The translations under genes were made by a program, and so were the position numbers. From Nocardia arthritidis (GTDB lineage: Bacteria; Actinomycetota; Actinomycetes; Mycobacteriales; Mycobacteriaceae), in the NCBI RefSeq assembly GCF_011801145.1, contig NZ_CP046172.1, positions 3,720,001-3,784,000 on the forward strand: 64,000 nucleotides of DNA, written 5' to 3'. The notes under the pieces were generated by a model that had not been told where the DNA came from, ran no database searches, and worked only from the letters and a program-made list of their open reading frames with translations. The number at the start of each line of letters is the position of its first letter. The first letter of the stretch is position 1. This document shows positions 1 through 8,291 of this stretch, in pieces.

Positions 1-1550
1 ACCCGCACGCGATAGCCGACGCCGCGCAGCTGCAGATCCAGCGGCCTGCCGCTGTCGTGCTGCACCTGCGGGCGGCCACCGAACGCGGTGGTCAGCAGCC
101 GCTGCTGTTCCGCGCGCTCGGCCTCCTCATATGTTTCGATGGCCGCGGCGGCGAGGGCGACGGCGGTGTGCCGATGCGATATCAGCCTGCCCGCGGCGCG
201 GGCGCGGTCGATCCAGCCGGTGTCGGCGGTGGCGTCGATGATCTCGGGCTGGTCGAGCAGGTCGAGGACGAAACTCTTGTTCGTGACGCCGCCCTCGATG
301 ACGACCGTCGTCTGGTTCATGGCCTGGCGCAGCCTGCTCAGGGCCTCGGTCCGGTCGCGGCCGTGCGCGATGATCTTCGCGATCATGGAGTCGAAATCGG
401 CCGGGATGGTGTCACCCTCGCCGACACCGGTGTCGACGCGGATACCGGGCCCCGCGGGCATGACCAGCCGGGCGATCCGGCCGGGCGCGGGCGCGAAATC
501 GCGGTCCGGATCCTCGGCGTTGAGCCTGGCCTCGACGGCGTGCCCGCGCTCGACGGGCGGCTCGCCCTGCAGACGGTTGCCGGACGCCACCCACAGCTGG
601 GCCTTGACCAGGTCGAATCCGGTGGTGGACTCGGTGATCGGATGTTCGACCTGCAGGCGGGTATTGACCTCGAGGAAGGCGAACTGCCGCTCACCCGGGT
701 GGTAGAGGAATTCCACCGTCGCCGCGCCGCGGTAGCCGACCGCGAGCGCGAGCCGTTCCGCGGACGCCTTCAGCTCGGCCGCCTGTTCGGCGCTGAGCAC
801 CGGCGAGGCCGACTCCTCGATGATCTTCTGGTTGCGCCGCTGCACCGAGCAGTCCCGGACGCCGAGCGCCCACGCGGTTTCCTGGCCGTCGGCGATCACC
901 TGCACCTCGACGTGCCGCGCGCCGGTGACGAGGCGTTCCAGGAATACGACGCCGCTGCCGAAGGCCCGCGCGGCCTCCTGGCTGGTGCGTTCGTACGCGT
1001 CGATCAGCTCGGCCTCGCTGGTGATCACCCGGATGCCGCGACCGCCGCCGCCCGCGGTCGCCTTCAGCATCAACGGATAACCGATCTCGGCCGCGGCCGC
1101 CTTTGCGGCGTCGAGGGTTTCGACCGCGCCCCGGCTCCACGGGGCGACCGGCACGCCGACCTCCTCGGCGATCAGTTTGGCGCCGATCTTGTCGCCGAGT
1201 TTGCGCATGGCCTCGGCGCTGGGTCCGACGAAGGTGACGCCGGTTTCGGCGCACAGCTCCGCGAACGCCGGATCTTCGGCGACGAAACCCCAACCGACCC
1301 ATGCGGCGTCGCATTTCGTCTCGACCAGCGCGCGGCGCAGCGCGTTCAGGTCGAGATAGGGGCGCGCGGACGCGGGGCCGAGGTTGTAGGCGATATCAGC
1401 CTGGCGCACGAATGCGGCCGTGCTGTCCACGTCGGTGTATAAAGCGACGGTTTCGATCGGGGTCGCGGTCTCGGCGGCGAGTTCCCGCACCGCGCGGATG
1501 AGCCGCATCGCGGACTCTCCCCGGTTGACGATTCCGATACGTTCGAACAC
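1..1550 (-). CDS. Multidomain acyl-CoA carboxylase, biotin carboxylase N-terminal part (partial)
   Basis: This gene runs off the left edge; 516 codons from the GTG at 1550 are visible. GAGAGAAGGA precedes the start. The translation (MFERIGIVNRGESAMRL...) is a biotin carboxylase: N-terminal domain at residues 1-110, ATP-grasp with the glycine loop GGGGRG at about 167-172, the conserved HVEVQ segment near 213 and EVNTRLQVEHPITE near 290. It ATP-dependently carboxylates biotin for acyl-CoA carboxylation. The segment after the domain (LQLRGVGYRVRV) matches my recollection of the long fused LCC-type carboxylases of mycolic-acid actinobacteria, which continue into biotin carrier and carboxyltransferase domains. 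That continuation is inferred, because it lies outside the window. Confidence 0.85.
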   Translation of the reverse strand, partial: MFERIGIVNRGESAMRLIRAVRELAAETATPIETVALYTDVDSTAAFVRQADIAYNLGPASARPYLDLNALRRALVETKCDAAWVGWGFVAEDPAFAELCAETGVTFVGPSAEAMRKLGDKIGAKLIAEEVGVPVAPWSRGAVETLDAAKAAAAEIGYPLMLKATAGGGGRGIRVITSEAELIDAYERTSQEAARAFGSGVVFLERLVTGARHVEVQVIADGQETAWALGVRDCSVQRRNQKIIEESASPVLSAEQAAELKASAERLALAVGYRGAATVEFLYHPGERQFAFLEVNTRLQVEHPITESTTGFDLVKAQLWVASGNRLQGEPPVERGHAVEARLNAEDPDRDFAPAPGRIARLVMPAGPGIRVDTGVGEGDTIPADFDSMIAKIIAHGRDRTEALSRLRQAMNQTTVVIEGGVTNKSFVLDLLDQPEIIDATADTGWIDRARAAGRLISHRHTAVALAAAAIETYEEAERAEQQRLLTTAFGGRPQVQHDSGRPLDLQLRGVGYRVR

Positions 1551-2016
1551 TCGAAGGTCCTTCTCTCCAAGGCACCGGCCTGGCCGACTGGATGGCTCGT
1601 TGCTCACAATTCCGCGTATGTTCCGTTGCCGCGCATCGCCTTTTGGTTCACGAGGCGGGACGGCGGATGCGGTGCCGCGAGGTGCGGCGGGCGGCGACCG
1701 TGTCGAGCGGGACGGCTGGTCGCACCATCACCAAGTGGTGAGCACTGTTCACCGGATGGAGGCTAAACCTCCACCCGATGCCCGTCAACCGGTGGGGAAG
1801 CTACTTCCGAGTTGGGTTTTTCCGGTGTCGCGGTGCCAGTTCAGGCGTGCGGCCGACTGCGCGAGTTCCATTGTCGGCGAAGGCTTTTGGCGTCGGGTTC
1901 GACCTACTGGCCGGTAACGAATCCTTCGCTCTCGACTCCCCGCCCGACAATGGATCTCGCTATGGTGCGATCGGAAACCGGTGATCCGCAGGCTTTTCAG
2001 AAAGCGAATCTCGAGA
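1551..2016. other. Gene-free gap with two short inverted repeats
   Basis: No convincing gene is seen on either strand of this 466-bp gap, although several short overlapping frames are open. It should hold the promoter of the carboxylase gene on the minus strand. It contains the 14-bp palindrome TCACCA-AG-TGGTGA at 1728-1741 and a small hairpin TGGAGG-CTAAA-CCTCCA at 1757-1773. Either could be an operator or a weak terminator. Confidence 0.4.
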
Positions 2017-2397
2017 TCAGGCGGCACGCGCCGCGCGGCGGGCGGCGATCAGCAGCAGGATATCGGCGATGAGCAGGATCGGCCACGGTGACGGCGTGAG
2101 GATCACGGCGACGGTGATCGTCCAGATTCCCAGCGTCCACGCGATGAACGGGGGTGGGGTGATGCCGCGGCGGTCCAGCCACAGCACGGCGAGGCCGAGG
2201 ATGACCAGCGGTATGCCGAAGCTGTTCAGCGTCAACCAATATGCGCTGTTCGCCGGGCTCATCGCGCTGAGGTCGTCGCTCCAGAGTCCGCCGCTGAACC
2301 ACGTTCCGGCATAGCGCGCGGCGCGTAAGAGCGTCAGGGCGAGGATCGTGTGCGCGGCGCCGAACAACACGATGAGTCCGCCTGCCCACTTGATCAT
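2017..2397 (-). CDS. Small four-helix membrane protein (DUF6463-like)
   Basis: 126-residue integral membrane protein of unknown function. About four hydrophobic segments are visible: near residues 3-23, 50-70, 75-95 and 97-115. The start chosen (MIKWAGG) is an ATG whose last bases form the ATGA overlap with the stop of the upstream gene, indicating translational coupling. A longer reading back to 2451 would run well into that gene. The overall pattern resembles DUF6463-type proteins, but I only recognise it loosely. It is presumably cotranscribed with the DUF2867-like gene and controlled by the divergent TetR regulator. Confidence 0.7.
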   Translation of the reverse strand: MIKWAGGLIVLFGAAHTILALTLLRAARYAGTWFSGGLWSDDLSAMSPANSAYWLTLNSFGIPLVILGLAVLWLDRRGITPPPFIAWTLGIWTITVAVILTPSPWPILLIADILLLIAARRAARAA

Positions 2398-3002
2398 CGG
2401 TCCGCCCCGTTCCGAGACACGGGACCGCGGTTGAGCCACGCGCGTTCCCATTGGCGGGTCAGGGCCGGGTAGACGATCAGGAATCGGAACGGTCCGATCC
2501 CTGTCATATATAACCGTCCGAATAGTCCATTCGGTTTGACCAGCACCGCCATTCGGAGCTCGTATTCACCGTCGGCGGCCGGAACCCAACCGAGGTGCAT
2601 GACCGTGTGGACCGTCATATTCGCCATCTCGTTGGCGGCTTCGTCGTGGAGTTCGTACATGGTGGTGAACGGGGTGTCCGGCAGCGGGCCGCCGTCCGTG
2701 GTCGCGCGCAGGTCCTGCGGTAACCGGTCGCGCAGTGCCGGAATTCGCCGTCCGATGGCCGCGTCCGGATCGTCCCAGCCGAACAGCGCGCCCAGTCGCC
2801 AGCGCACGGCGAACAGCAACCGGACCAGTGGGGGTTGATCGCCCGGCCCGCCGGTCGCCCGCAGCGCGGCGAGCATTGCCGGGAAGTCGTCGGGTCCGGC
2901 GCCGGGGGTGCGGAACGACCACACGTCATAGACCTGGAAGTCGGGTGCGATCTCGTGGATCCGCCACGGGCGGCCGGTGTGCTCGGTTACGGGGAGTCTC
3001 AT
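2394..3002 (-). CDS. DUF2867-family protein
   Basis: About 202 residues. Its features (the segment FQVYDVWSFRTPG, an RLLFAVRWRLGALFGWDD stretch, and the C-terminal GLFGRLYMTGIGPFRFLIVYPAL) resemble DUF2867 proteins, whose biochemical role is unknown. I chose the ATG at 3002, preceded at a distance by GAGGG. The GTG at 3011 gives three extra residues but sits too close to that ribosome site. The stop overlaps the next gene by 4 bp. The divergent tetR gene and the two palindromes between them suggest the pair is the regulator's main target. Confidence 0.7.
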   Translation of the reverse strand: MRLPVTEHTGRPWRIHEIAPDFQVYDVWSFRTPGAGPDDFPAMLAALRATGGPGDQPPLVRLLFAVRWRLGALFGWDDPDAAIGRRIPALRDRLPQDLRATTDGGPLPDTPFTTMYELHDEAANEMANMTVHTVMHLGWVPAADGEYELRMAVLVKPNGLFGRLYMTGIGPFRFLIVYPALTRQWERAWLNRGPVSRNGADR

Positions 3003-3022
3003 CGTTGTCACTGCCCTCTGTA

Positions 3023-3042
3023 GTTATACGGTAACGTATAAC
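3023..3042. promoter_or_regulatory. TetR operator candidate 1 (perfect inverted repeat)
   Basis: GTTATACG-GTAA-CGTATAAC is a perfect dyad with 8-bp arms and a 4-bp spacer, in the short gap between the DUF2867 gene and tetR. It is the likely binding site of the adjacent TetR regulator. Confidence 0.75.
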
Positions 3043-3056
3043 CTGAGGTTAGACCT

Positions 3057-3076
3057 GTTATACGGACCCGTACAAC
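3057..3076. promoter_or_regulatory. TetR operator candidate 2 (one mismatch)
   Basis: GTTATACG-GACC-CGTACAAC has the same left arm and spacer length as the first operator and one mismatch in the right arm. The centres are 34 bp apart, so both sites lie on nearly the same face of the helix. Confidence 0.7.
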
Positions 3077-3103
3077 GGGTTCGGGGAGTGAGGTGGACCA
3101 CGT

Positions 3104-3691
3104 ATGGGCGCACTGCGCACACCGCGCGAAGCATGGGTCGAGGCGGGGCTGCGGGCACTGGCCGACGGCGGTGTCGACGCGGTACGGGTCGAGGCGTTGG
3201 CCAAGGCGCTCGGAGTGACGAAGGGCGGGTTCTACGGCTACTTCGCCGACCGCGACGCGCTGCTGACCGCGATGCTCGACGTGTGGGAGCGGGAGAGCAC
3301 CTTCGATGTCGTCGACCGCGTCGAACAGGCGGGCGGCGACGTGCTGGACAAGGCGCGACTGGCCGGCAAACTCACCTTCTCCGGCGACCGCCTGCTCCCC
3401 ATCGACCTGGCCATCCGCGACTGGGCCCGCCGCGACCCGGCCGTCGCCGAACGCCTGCGCCGCGTCGACAACCGGCGCATGCAGTTGCTCCGTGACGCGA
3501 TCGGCACCATCTGCGCCGACCCCGACGAGGTCGAGGCGCGCAGCCTGCTCGCCTTCTGCGCGGCCATCGGCAGCCATTTCCTGGCCGCCGACCATCCCGG
3601 CCGCACTCGCGCCGAGGTCATCGCCCGCGCGGGCGATTTCCTCCTCGACCGCTCGCCGGGCGAGGTCGGACCCCGCATCGGAAACCCTTGA
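3104..3691 (+). CDS. TetR-family transcriptional regulator
   Basis: 195 residues. The N-terminal helix-turn-helix (VRVEALAKALGVTKGGFYGYF, about residues 25-45) is typical of the TetR family, followed by an all-helical ligand-binding region. The ATG at 3104 is preceded by a purine-rich GGGGAGTGAGGTGG stretch. It is transcribed divergently from the DUF2867/membrane protein pair, with two matching palindromes between them. It probably represses itself and the divergent pair; the inducer cannot be read from the sequence. Confidence 0.88.
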   Translation: MGALRTPREAWVEAGLRALADGGVDAVRVEALAKALGVTKGGFYGYFADRDALLTAMLDVWERESTFDVVDRVEQAGGDVLDKARLAGKLTFSGDRLLPIDLAIRDWARRDPAVAERLRRVDNRRMQLLRDAIGTICADPDEVEARSLLAFCAAIGSHFLAADHPGRTRAEVIARAGDFLLDRSPGEVGPRIGNP

Positions 3692-3750
3692 TTTCGGGTC
3701 GCCGTTCTGTCGACGGGTCGAGATACCGTGCGACGCACGGACATTCGATG

Positions 3751-5304
3751 CTATGAAGCGACCGGTTCGAGGGTGTCCAGCTCGACGGGTTCGGGTTTTC
3801 GGTTGGGGCGCAAGGTGATCGCCAGGATGACCGCCGCGGACAGTGCGATGAGCATGGTCCAGGCCGAGCAGACGTGCATGGCGTGGATGAACGCGTTGTC
3901 GGCGGCGTCGGCGAGGGCCGGGCGGTTCAGCGCGGTGGCGGCGTGGCGGGCCTGTTCGGCGGAGGTCCGCGCGCGATCCTGAACAGGGGCGGGCAGATCG
4001 GGGAGGGCGGCCTCGATGGCGTGGCGGTAGACGATCGCCATGATCGTTCCGCCGATGGCGATTCCGAGCACGCTGCCGGTCTGTCGCACGGTATTGATGA
4101 CCGCCGATGCGGCGCCGGCGCGCTCGAGCGGTTGGGTGCTCATCAGCGCCGCACTCACCGAGCCGATCACGATGCCGATCGACAGGCCCTGTACCAGCAC
4201 GACGATCTCGTTCCAGAGCAGTGGGGTGGTCAAGCCGAACCGCGTGAAGGAGCCCATCGACAGTGCGGTGACGATCAGCGCGATCACCGTGACCGGGCGC
4301 AGCGACCAGCGGCGGACCAGGCGAATGCCGAGCGGTCCGCCGACGATGACGCCGACCGCGGCGGGAGAACTGGCCGAACCCGCCGCCAACGCCGAAAAGC
4401 CGCGTGCGCCTTGTAGATAGAAGGCACTGTAGAAACCGGCCGAGGTCATGGCGAACAGCAGTAGTCCGAGCGCGGCGGCGCCGCCGCCGAAGGAGCGCTG
4501 TGCGAGGAGTCTCGGGTCGAAGCTCGGCTGCGGGATGCGCAGTTCGACGAATACGAAGGCGGCGAGCAGCGCCGCTCCCGCGACGAGCGGTCCCACGATA
4601 TCGATACGGCCCCACTCGGCGACCTGTCCGGCGCGAATCAAGCCGTAGGCCAGCGCACCGAGTCCGCCGATCGAGAGCAGCAGCCCGGCCGGATCGAGGG
4701 CGCGCCGGGTGGGACTGCGAAAGTTGGGTACCAGCAAGGCGATTCCGGCCAGCGCCACCGCGACGATCGGGACGTTGACGAGAAATACCGAGCCCCACCA
4801 GAAATGGGCGAGCAGCACACCGGCGAGCAGGGGTCCGGCCGCGATCCCGACCCCGGCCGACGCGGAGGTGAGCCCGATCGCCGACGCACGTGCCGGACCG
4901 GTGAAAGTCCAAGTGATGGTTGCCATTACGGCGGGCATGAGCAGGGCGCTGCCGATGCCCATCACGGCCCGCGCGGCGATGAGATGGTCGGCGTCGCCCG
5001 CGTAGGCGGCCCATACCGACGCCGCGGCGAAGATCGCCAGCCCGGTGCCCAGCATGCGCCGGTGGCCGAAGCGATCGCCGAGCGCGCCCGCGGTGAACAT
5101 CAGCGCGGCGAAGACGAGCGTGTAAGAGCCCGTGGCCCACTGCAATTGGGCCGGATCGGCGCCGAGGCCGCGGACCGGGTCGGCCAGCGTCTCGAACGCG
5201 GTGCCGAGGATGGTGTTGTCGATCCAGATCAGCAAGGAGGCCAACAGGAGTACGGCGAGGATCAAGCGCTGCCGGGACTTCGGCAACGTCGGGGGCGTGG
5301 TCAT
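3751..5304 (-). CDS. MFS drug efflux transporter, DHA2 (14-TM) type
   Basis: 517 residues with about 14 hydrophobic segments, the usual size for EmrB/QacA-type proton-coupled multidrug exporters of the cytoplasmic membrane. The family signature WIDNTILGTAF (residues 27-37) lies in helix 1, and motif A (GALGDRFGHRRM) lies at about 73-84. The gene is divergent from a MarR regulator. Two related 18-bp palindromes lie between the two start codons, one of them 17 bp in front of this gene. The likely arrangement is substrate-inducible efflux repressed by MarR. The substrate is unknown. Confidence 0.9.
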   Translation of the reverse strand: MTTPPTLPKSRQRLILAVLLLASLLIWIDNTILGTAFETLADPVRGLGADPAQLQWATGSYTLVFAALMFTAGALGDRFGHRRMLGTGLAIFAAASVWAAYAGDADHLIAARAVMGIGSALLMPAVMATITWTFTGPARASAIGLTSASAGVGIAAGPLLAGVLLAHFWWGSVFLVNVPIVAVALAGIALLVPNFRSPTRRALDPAGLLLSIGGLGALAYGLIRAGQVAEWGRIDIVGPLVAGAALLAAFVFVELRIPQPSFDPRLLAQRSFGGGAAALGLLLFAMTSAGFYSAFYLQGARGFSALAAGSASSPAAVGVIVGGPLGIRLVRRWSLRPVTVIALIVTALSMGSFTRFGLTTPLLWNEIVVLVQGLSIGIVIGSVSAALMSTQPLERAGAASAVINTVRQTGSVLGIAIGGTIMAIVYRHAIEAALPDLPAPVQDRARTSAEQARHAATALNRPALADAADNAFIHAMHVCSAWTMLIALSAAVILAITLRPNRKPEPVELDTLEPVAS

Positions 5305-5321
5305 CGAAACCTTCGCTATGA

Positions 5322-5339
5322 TTGACAGGAACCTGACGA
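5322..5339. promoter_or_regulatory. MarR operator candidate 1
   Basis: TTGACAGG-AA-CCTGACGA is an imperfect inverted repeat between the efflux gene and marR. It shares the core CAGGAACCTG with the second site. Confidence 0.7.
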
Positions 5340-5354
5340 GAGGATTGTGCAGAC

Positions 5355-5372
5355 TTGTCAGGAACCTGTCAA
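5355..5372. promoter_or_regulatory. MarR operator candidate 2
   Basis: TTGTCAGG-AA-CCTGTCAA is nearly perfectly symmetric. Its centre is 33 bp from the first site. It ends 7 bp before the chosen marR start codon, so binding would block the regulator's own start region. Confidence 0.72.
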
Positions 5373-5379
5373 TCTACTT

Positions 5380-5823
5380 ATGAGGTCGAGTGTGGATTCC
5401 TGCCGGGACGATTCGGGTTCGCTGACCTTCGCGGTCCGCAAGGCGTGGCTCGCCATGCGTTCGGCGATCGGTGAGGAGCTCAAGGCATTCGGGCTGTCGA
5501 GCCCGCAATACGCCACGCTGATGATGGCCCGCGCGCAGCCCGGCATGTCGGCCGCGGATATCGCCAGGGAGGTCGGCTGCACCCGGCAGTCCGCCACCGA
5601 AATGCTCGGCGGTCTGGAGCGTGAGGGGCTGATCGAGCGACGGCCGCATCCGACCGATCGCCGCACCCAGCAGTTCCACGTCACCGAGGCGGGTGCGGCG
5701 CGCTACGCACAGGCGCATCGCGCCGTCATCCGCCGGGAGGCCGAACTGGCGGCGGCCTTCGACGCCGAGCAGATGAAGGCGGTTCGGCACTGGCTGGCGA
5801 ACGTGTCCGAGGCATGCCGGTAG
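5380..5823 (+). CDS. MarR-family transcriptional regulator
   Basis: 147 residues from the ATG at 5380. The winged helix includes MSAADIAREVGCTRQSATEMLGGLEREGLIERRPHPTDRR, ending in the D-R-R wing typical of MarR. An in-frame GTG at 5347 would place the second operator inside the coding region and add residues not needed for the fold, so the ATG is preferred. No Shine-Dalgarno is evident and the message may be leaderless. It is divergent from the efflux pump, which it probably represses together with itself. Confidence 0.85.
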   Translation: MRSSVDSCRDDSGSLTFAVRKAWLAMRSAIGEELKAFGLSSPQYATLMMARAQPGMSAADIAREVGCTRQSATEMLGGLEREGLIERRPHPTDRRTQQFHVTEAGAARYAQAHRAVIRREAELAAAFDAEQMKAVRHWLANVSEACR

Positions 5824-5871
5824 GCCGTCGCGCCCGGCATTCGAAAACCCCTGTTGCAGTGGCGATTCCGT

Positions 5872-6759
5872 TCAGCGCAGCAGCGTGGTCTCGCGATCCG
5901 TGCGAGCGAGCTTGGCGGGGTTGCGAACCGCGTAGAGCCCGGTGACGAGACCGTCGTCGATCCGCACGGTCAGAATGGTGTCGACCTGGCCATCGATCCG
6001 CACGACGAGGGCGTGATGGCCGTTGATCTGCTCGGCCCGCAGCAGTGCGGTGCCCGCGATCCGGCCGACTACTCGGGCTACCAGCTCGGCTCCCACGATC
6101 GGCTCGAGTGCGGCTTGTACGACGCCACCGCCATCGGTCAGGAGAACCACGTCGGGCGCGAGCACATCGAGGAGATTCTGTAGGTCGCCGGTTTCGATCG
6201 CGCGCTGGAAAGCTGCGATGGCGGTTCGGGTCTCGGCCGCGGAGACCGCGCCGCGCGGGCGACGCGCGGCGACGTGGGCCCGCGCTCGGTACGCGAGCTG
6301 GCGCACGGCGGCCGGGGTCCGGTCGACGGCGGCGGCGATCTCGTCGTAGCCCAGATCGAAGACCTCGCGCAGCACGAATACCGCCCGCTCGACCGGTGTG
6401 AGCGTTTCCAGCACCAGAAGCATTGCCACGGAGATGCTTTCGGCCAGCTCGACATCCTCGGCCACATCGGGCGCCGTGCGCAGCGGTTCGGGCAGCCAAG
6501 GGCCGACATAGGATTCGCGGCGGCGGCCGAGTGAGCGCAGCCGGTCGAGCGCCTGGCGAGTGGTGATCCGAATCAGGTACGCGCGCTGATCCTGGACCGT
6601 GTCGAGATCGACGCCGGTCCACCGCAGCCAGGTTTCCTGGAGTACGTCCTCGGCGTCGGCGGCCGAGCCGAGCATTTCGTAGGCGACGGTGAACAGCAGG
6701 TTGCGGTGGGCGATGAAGGCCGCGGTGGCCGGGTCCGGATCGGATGTTGTTCCGGCCAT
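5872..6759 (-). CDS. ECF41-type RNA polymerase sigma factor with SnoaL-like C-terminus
   Basis: 295 residues: sigma region 2 (about 15-80), region 4 (about 115-165), then a SnoaL/NTF2-like extension to the end. Group ECF41 features are present: the linker WLPEP (88-92), DGGG (209-212, family DGGGK) and NPAKL (280-284, family NPDKL). In this family the extension modulates sigma activity and no separate anti-sigma factor is needed. ECF41 genes usually lie beside a carboxymuconolactone decarboxylase, oxidoreductase or epimerase gene, and such a gene is divergent here. The ATG at 6759 is the clear start. Confidence 0.9.
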   Translation of the reverse strand: MAGTTSDPDPATAAFIAHRNLLFTVAYEMLGSAADAEDVLQETWLRWTGVDLDTVQDQRAYLIRITTRQALDRLRSLGRRRESYVGPWLPEPLRTAPDVAEDVELAESISVAMLLVLETLTPVERAVFVLREVFDLGYDEIAAAVDRTPAAVRQLAYRARAHVAARRPRGAVSAAETRTAIAAFQRAIETGDLQNLLDVLAPDVVLLTDGGGVVQAALEPIVGAELVARVVGRIAGTALLRAEQINGHHALVVRIDGQVDTILTVRIDDGLVTGLYAVRNPAKLARTDRETTLLR

Positions 6760-6860
6760 GGGTGACTCCTGTCCTCGCTCTGCGATATCACCCCACCAGA
6801 CGCCGGTTCCCGCTGTTGCGTAACACCGTTGCGGCAGTGGCTCTCATCACATATCGGCGC

Positions 6861-6887
6861 TGTTACGGGATTCCGGTCGCGGTCGTC
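6861..6887 (+). promoter_or_regulatory. Possible ECF41 promoter
   Basis: TGTTACG at 6861-6867 and CGTC at 6884-6887 are separated by exactly 16 bp, 40 bp before the AhpD-like gene. This matches the ECF41 consensus as I recall it (TGTCACA, 16 bp, CGTC) with two mismatches in the -35 element. The consensus comes from memory. Confidence 0.5.
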
Positions 6888-6926
6888 TCTTGGTCGTTCA
6901 ATTCAATACCCCGAGTGAGGAATTCG

Positions 6927-7415
6927 ATGATGGAACCCCGTTTCGACCTGAACGGCAACGAGTTCGGCGCCAAGATCGGCAAGCGGTTCGCCAATACCAG
7001 CATGGCGATCATGGGGTCGTCGCTGCCGAAGTCGCTGCAGGAGCTGGTGGAGTTGCGCGCCAGCCAGATCAACGGCTGCGGTTACTGTGTCGACGCCCAT
7101 AGCAAGGAACTGGCGGCCGCGGGCGAACCGCCGGTGCGAATCAATCTGGTCGCCGCCTGGCGCGAATCCACCGTATTCACCGAGGCCGAATGCGCTGCCT
7201 TGGCGCTCGCCGAGGAAGGTACCCGGCTCGCCGACGCCGATCATGGTGTGTCCGACGAGACCTGGGCTCAGGTGCGCAAGCACTACGACGACGATCAGGT
7301 CGCCGCGCTGGTCTATCTGGTCGCCATGATCAACGCCGCCAACCGGCTGCTGGTGATCACCCGCACGAAGGGCGGCTCATACGAGCCGGGAACCTTCGAG
7401 CGCGTGGCGAACTGA
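6927..7415 (+). CDS. Carboxymuconolactone decarboxylase / AhpD-like protein
   Basis: 162 residues of the all-helical AhpD-like fold. The redox motif is C51-G-Y-C54 with H58 (CxxCxxxH), and KSLQELVELRASQINGCGYC is highly typical. Members act as peroxidase-linked disulfide reductases or decarboxylases; the substrate here is unknown. The start at 6927 is supported by GAGTGAGGA just upstream, whereas the longer open frame back to 6744 crosses the regulatory region. Position and promoter motif make it the likely target of the divergent ECF41 sigma factor. Confidence 0.85.
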   Translation: MMEPRFDLNGNEFGAKIGKRFANTSMAIMGSSLPKSLQELVELRASQINGCGYCVDAHSKELAAAGEPPVRINLVAAWRESTVFTEAECAALALAEEGTRLADADHGVSDETWAQVRKHYDDDQVAALVYLVAMINAANRLLVITRTKGGSYEPGTFERVAN

Positions 7416-7428
7416 GCCGGATCCCGGC

Positions 7429-8226
7429 CTACTCGCCGGGCTCCGCATTCGGTTCCGGAGGCGGCGGGTAGGGATCCGGGTACGGGGGCGGCGGGTAGGG
7501 ATCCGGGTACGGATTCGGATAGGGCTCTGGATACGGCTCCGGATGGGGGTATGGGTCGGGATAGGGGTCCGGATACGGATCGACGAGGCGCTGCACCTCG
7601 GCGGTGAGCCGCTCACGGGTGACGCCGAGCGGTTCGAGTACTCGGTCGAAGAGTTCCGGATCGCTGGCGAGCAGCGCCCAGAGCAGGTGCTCGGTGCGGA
7701 CGTGCGTGCTATCGCCCTGGGACGCTTTGAGTTTCGCCAGCGCGATGGATTTCATCGTCCGCGACGCCAGCCCCGGTTCGCGACGCCCGAGATAGTTGCG
7801 CAGCAGTGCGCCGGAGATGCCGAGATCGGCGATGGCGATGCGGGCCCGTGACCCTTCCGTCGTCGAGGCGGCGCGCAGCACGCCGAGCAGGATATGTCCG
7901 GGCGCGATGCTCTCGGCGCCCATCTGTATGGCTTCCCGCAGTGACGACTCCAGCGCCGCCTTCGCCTCGTCGTCGAACGGAATATGGCCGATCTCAGCGT
8001 TTTTCGCCGATCCGGGGGTGAGGTCGATCAGTGCGATCGCCGCCGCCGGCGTCAGGTCGACCTGGGTGAGCAGCCTGCCGATCGGGGATGCGGTGTCCTC
8101 GCCGGATTCCCGGAGGCAGGCGACCAGCAGATGTTCGGCCCCGATGTGGTCGTGGGCGAGTCGGCGCGCCTCTTCCGCGGCGAGTACGACGACCCGCCGG
8201 GCCCGATCGGTGAATTTCTCGAACAC
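7429..8226 (-). CDS. Clp N-terminal-domain protein with Pro/Tyr repeat tail
   Basis: 265 residues. It has Clp-N type helical repeats (MFEKFTDRARRVVVLAAEEAR...IGAEHLLVACLRE at 1-40; SIAPGHILLGVLR near 105-118; HVRTEHLLWALLAS near 175-190) but no AAA+ ATPase domain. It may therefore be a stand-alone adaptor or substrate-binding protein related to ClpC. The last ~50 residues are a low-complexity tail of PYPDP, PYPEP and PYPPP units. At DNA level the 26 bp at 7460-7485 recur at 7487-7512, a 27-bp period. The convergent AhpD-like gene stops 13 bp away. Function is unknown. Confidence 0.82.
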   Translation of the reverse strand: MFEKFTDRARRVVVLAAEEARRLAHDHIGAEHLLVACLRESGEDTASPIGRLLTQVDLTPAAAIALIDLTPGSAKNAEIGHIPFDDEAKAALESSLREAIQMGAESIAPGHILLGVLRAASTTEGSRARIAIADLGISGALLRNYLGRREPGLASRTMKSIALAKLKASQGDSTHVRTEHLLWALLASDPELFDRVLEPLGVTRERLTAEVQRLVDPYPDPYPDPYPHPEPYPEPYPNPYPDPYPPPPYPDPYPPPPEPNAEPGE

Positions 8227-8291
8227 AGAGCTACCTCTGATTCCGCCGCATAGATCCCATGCTAGCGACGAAAACGAAACCGGGTGTGGGC

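Noticed and set aside
57..1442. Long plus-strand open frame of 461 codons at the left edge
   Set aside because: It is antisense to the biotin carboxylase, whose minus-strand translation has all family motifs. The plus frame is an Arg/Gly/Asp-rich shadow.
3008..5140. 710-codon minus-strand open frame over tetR and the efflux gene
   Set aside because: It is a high-GC shadow frame (Arg-rich, no motifs) lying over the real DHA2 transporter and antisense to tetR.
7447..7590. Tandem repeats considered as a CRISPR-like or minisatellite array
   Set aside because: The repeats are in frame and encode the Pro/Tyr tail of the Clp-N protein; there are no unique spacers.
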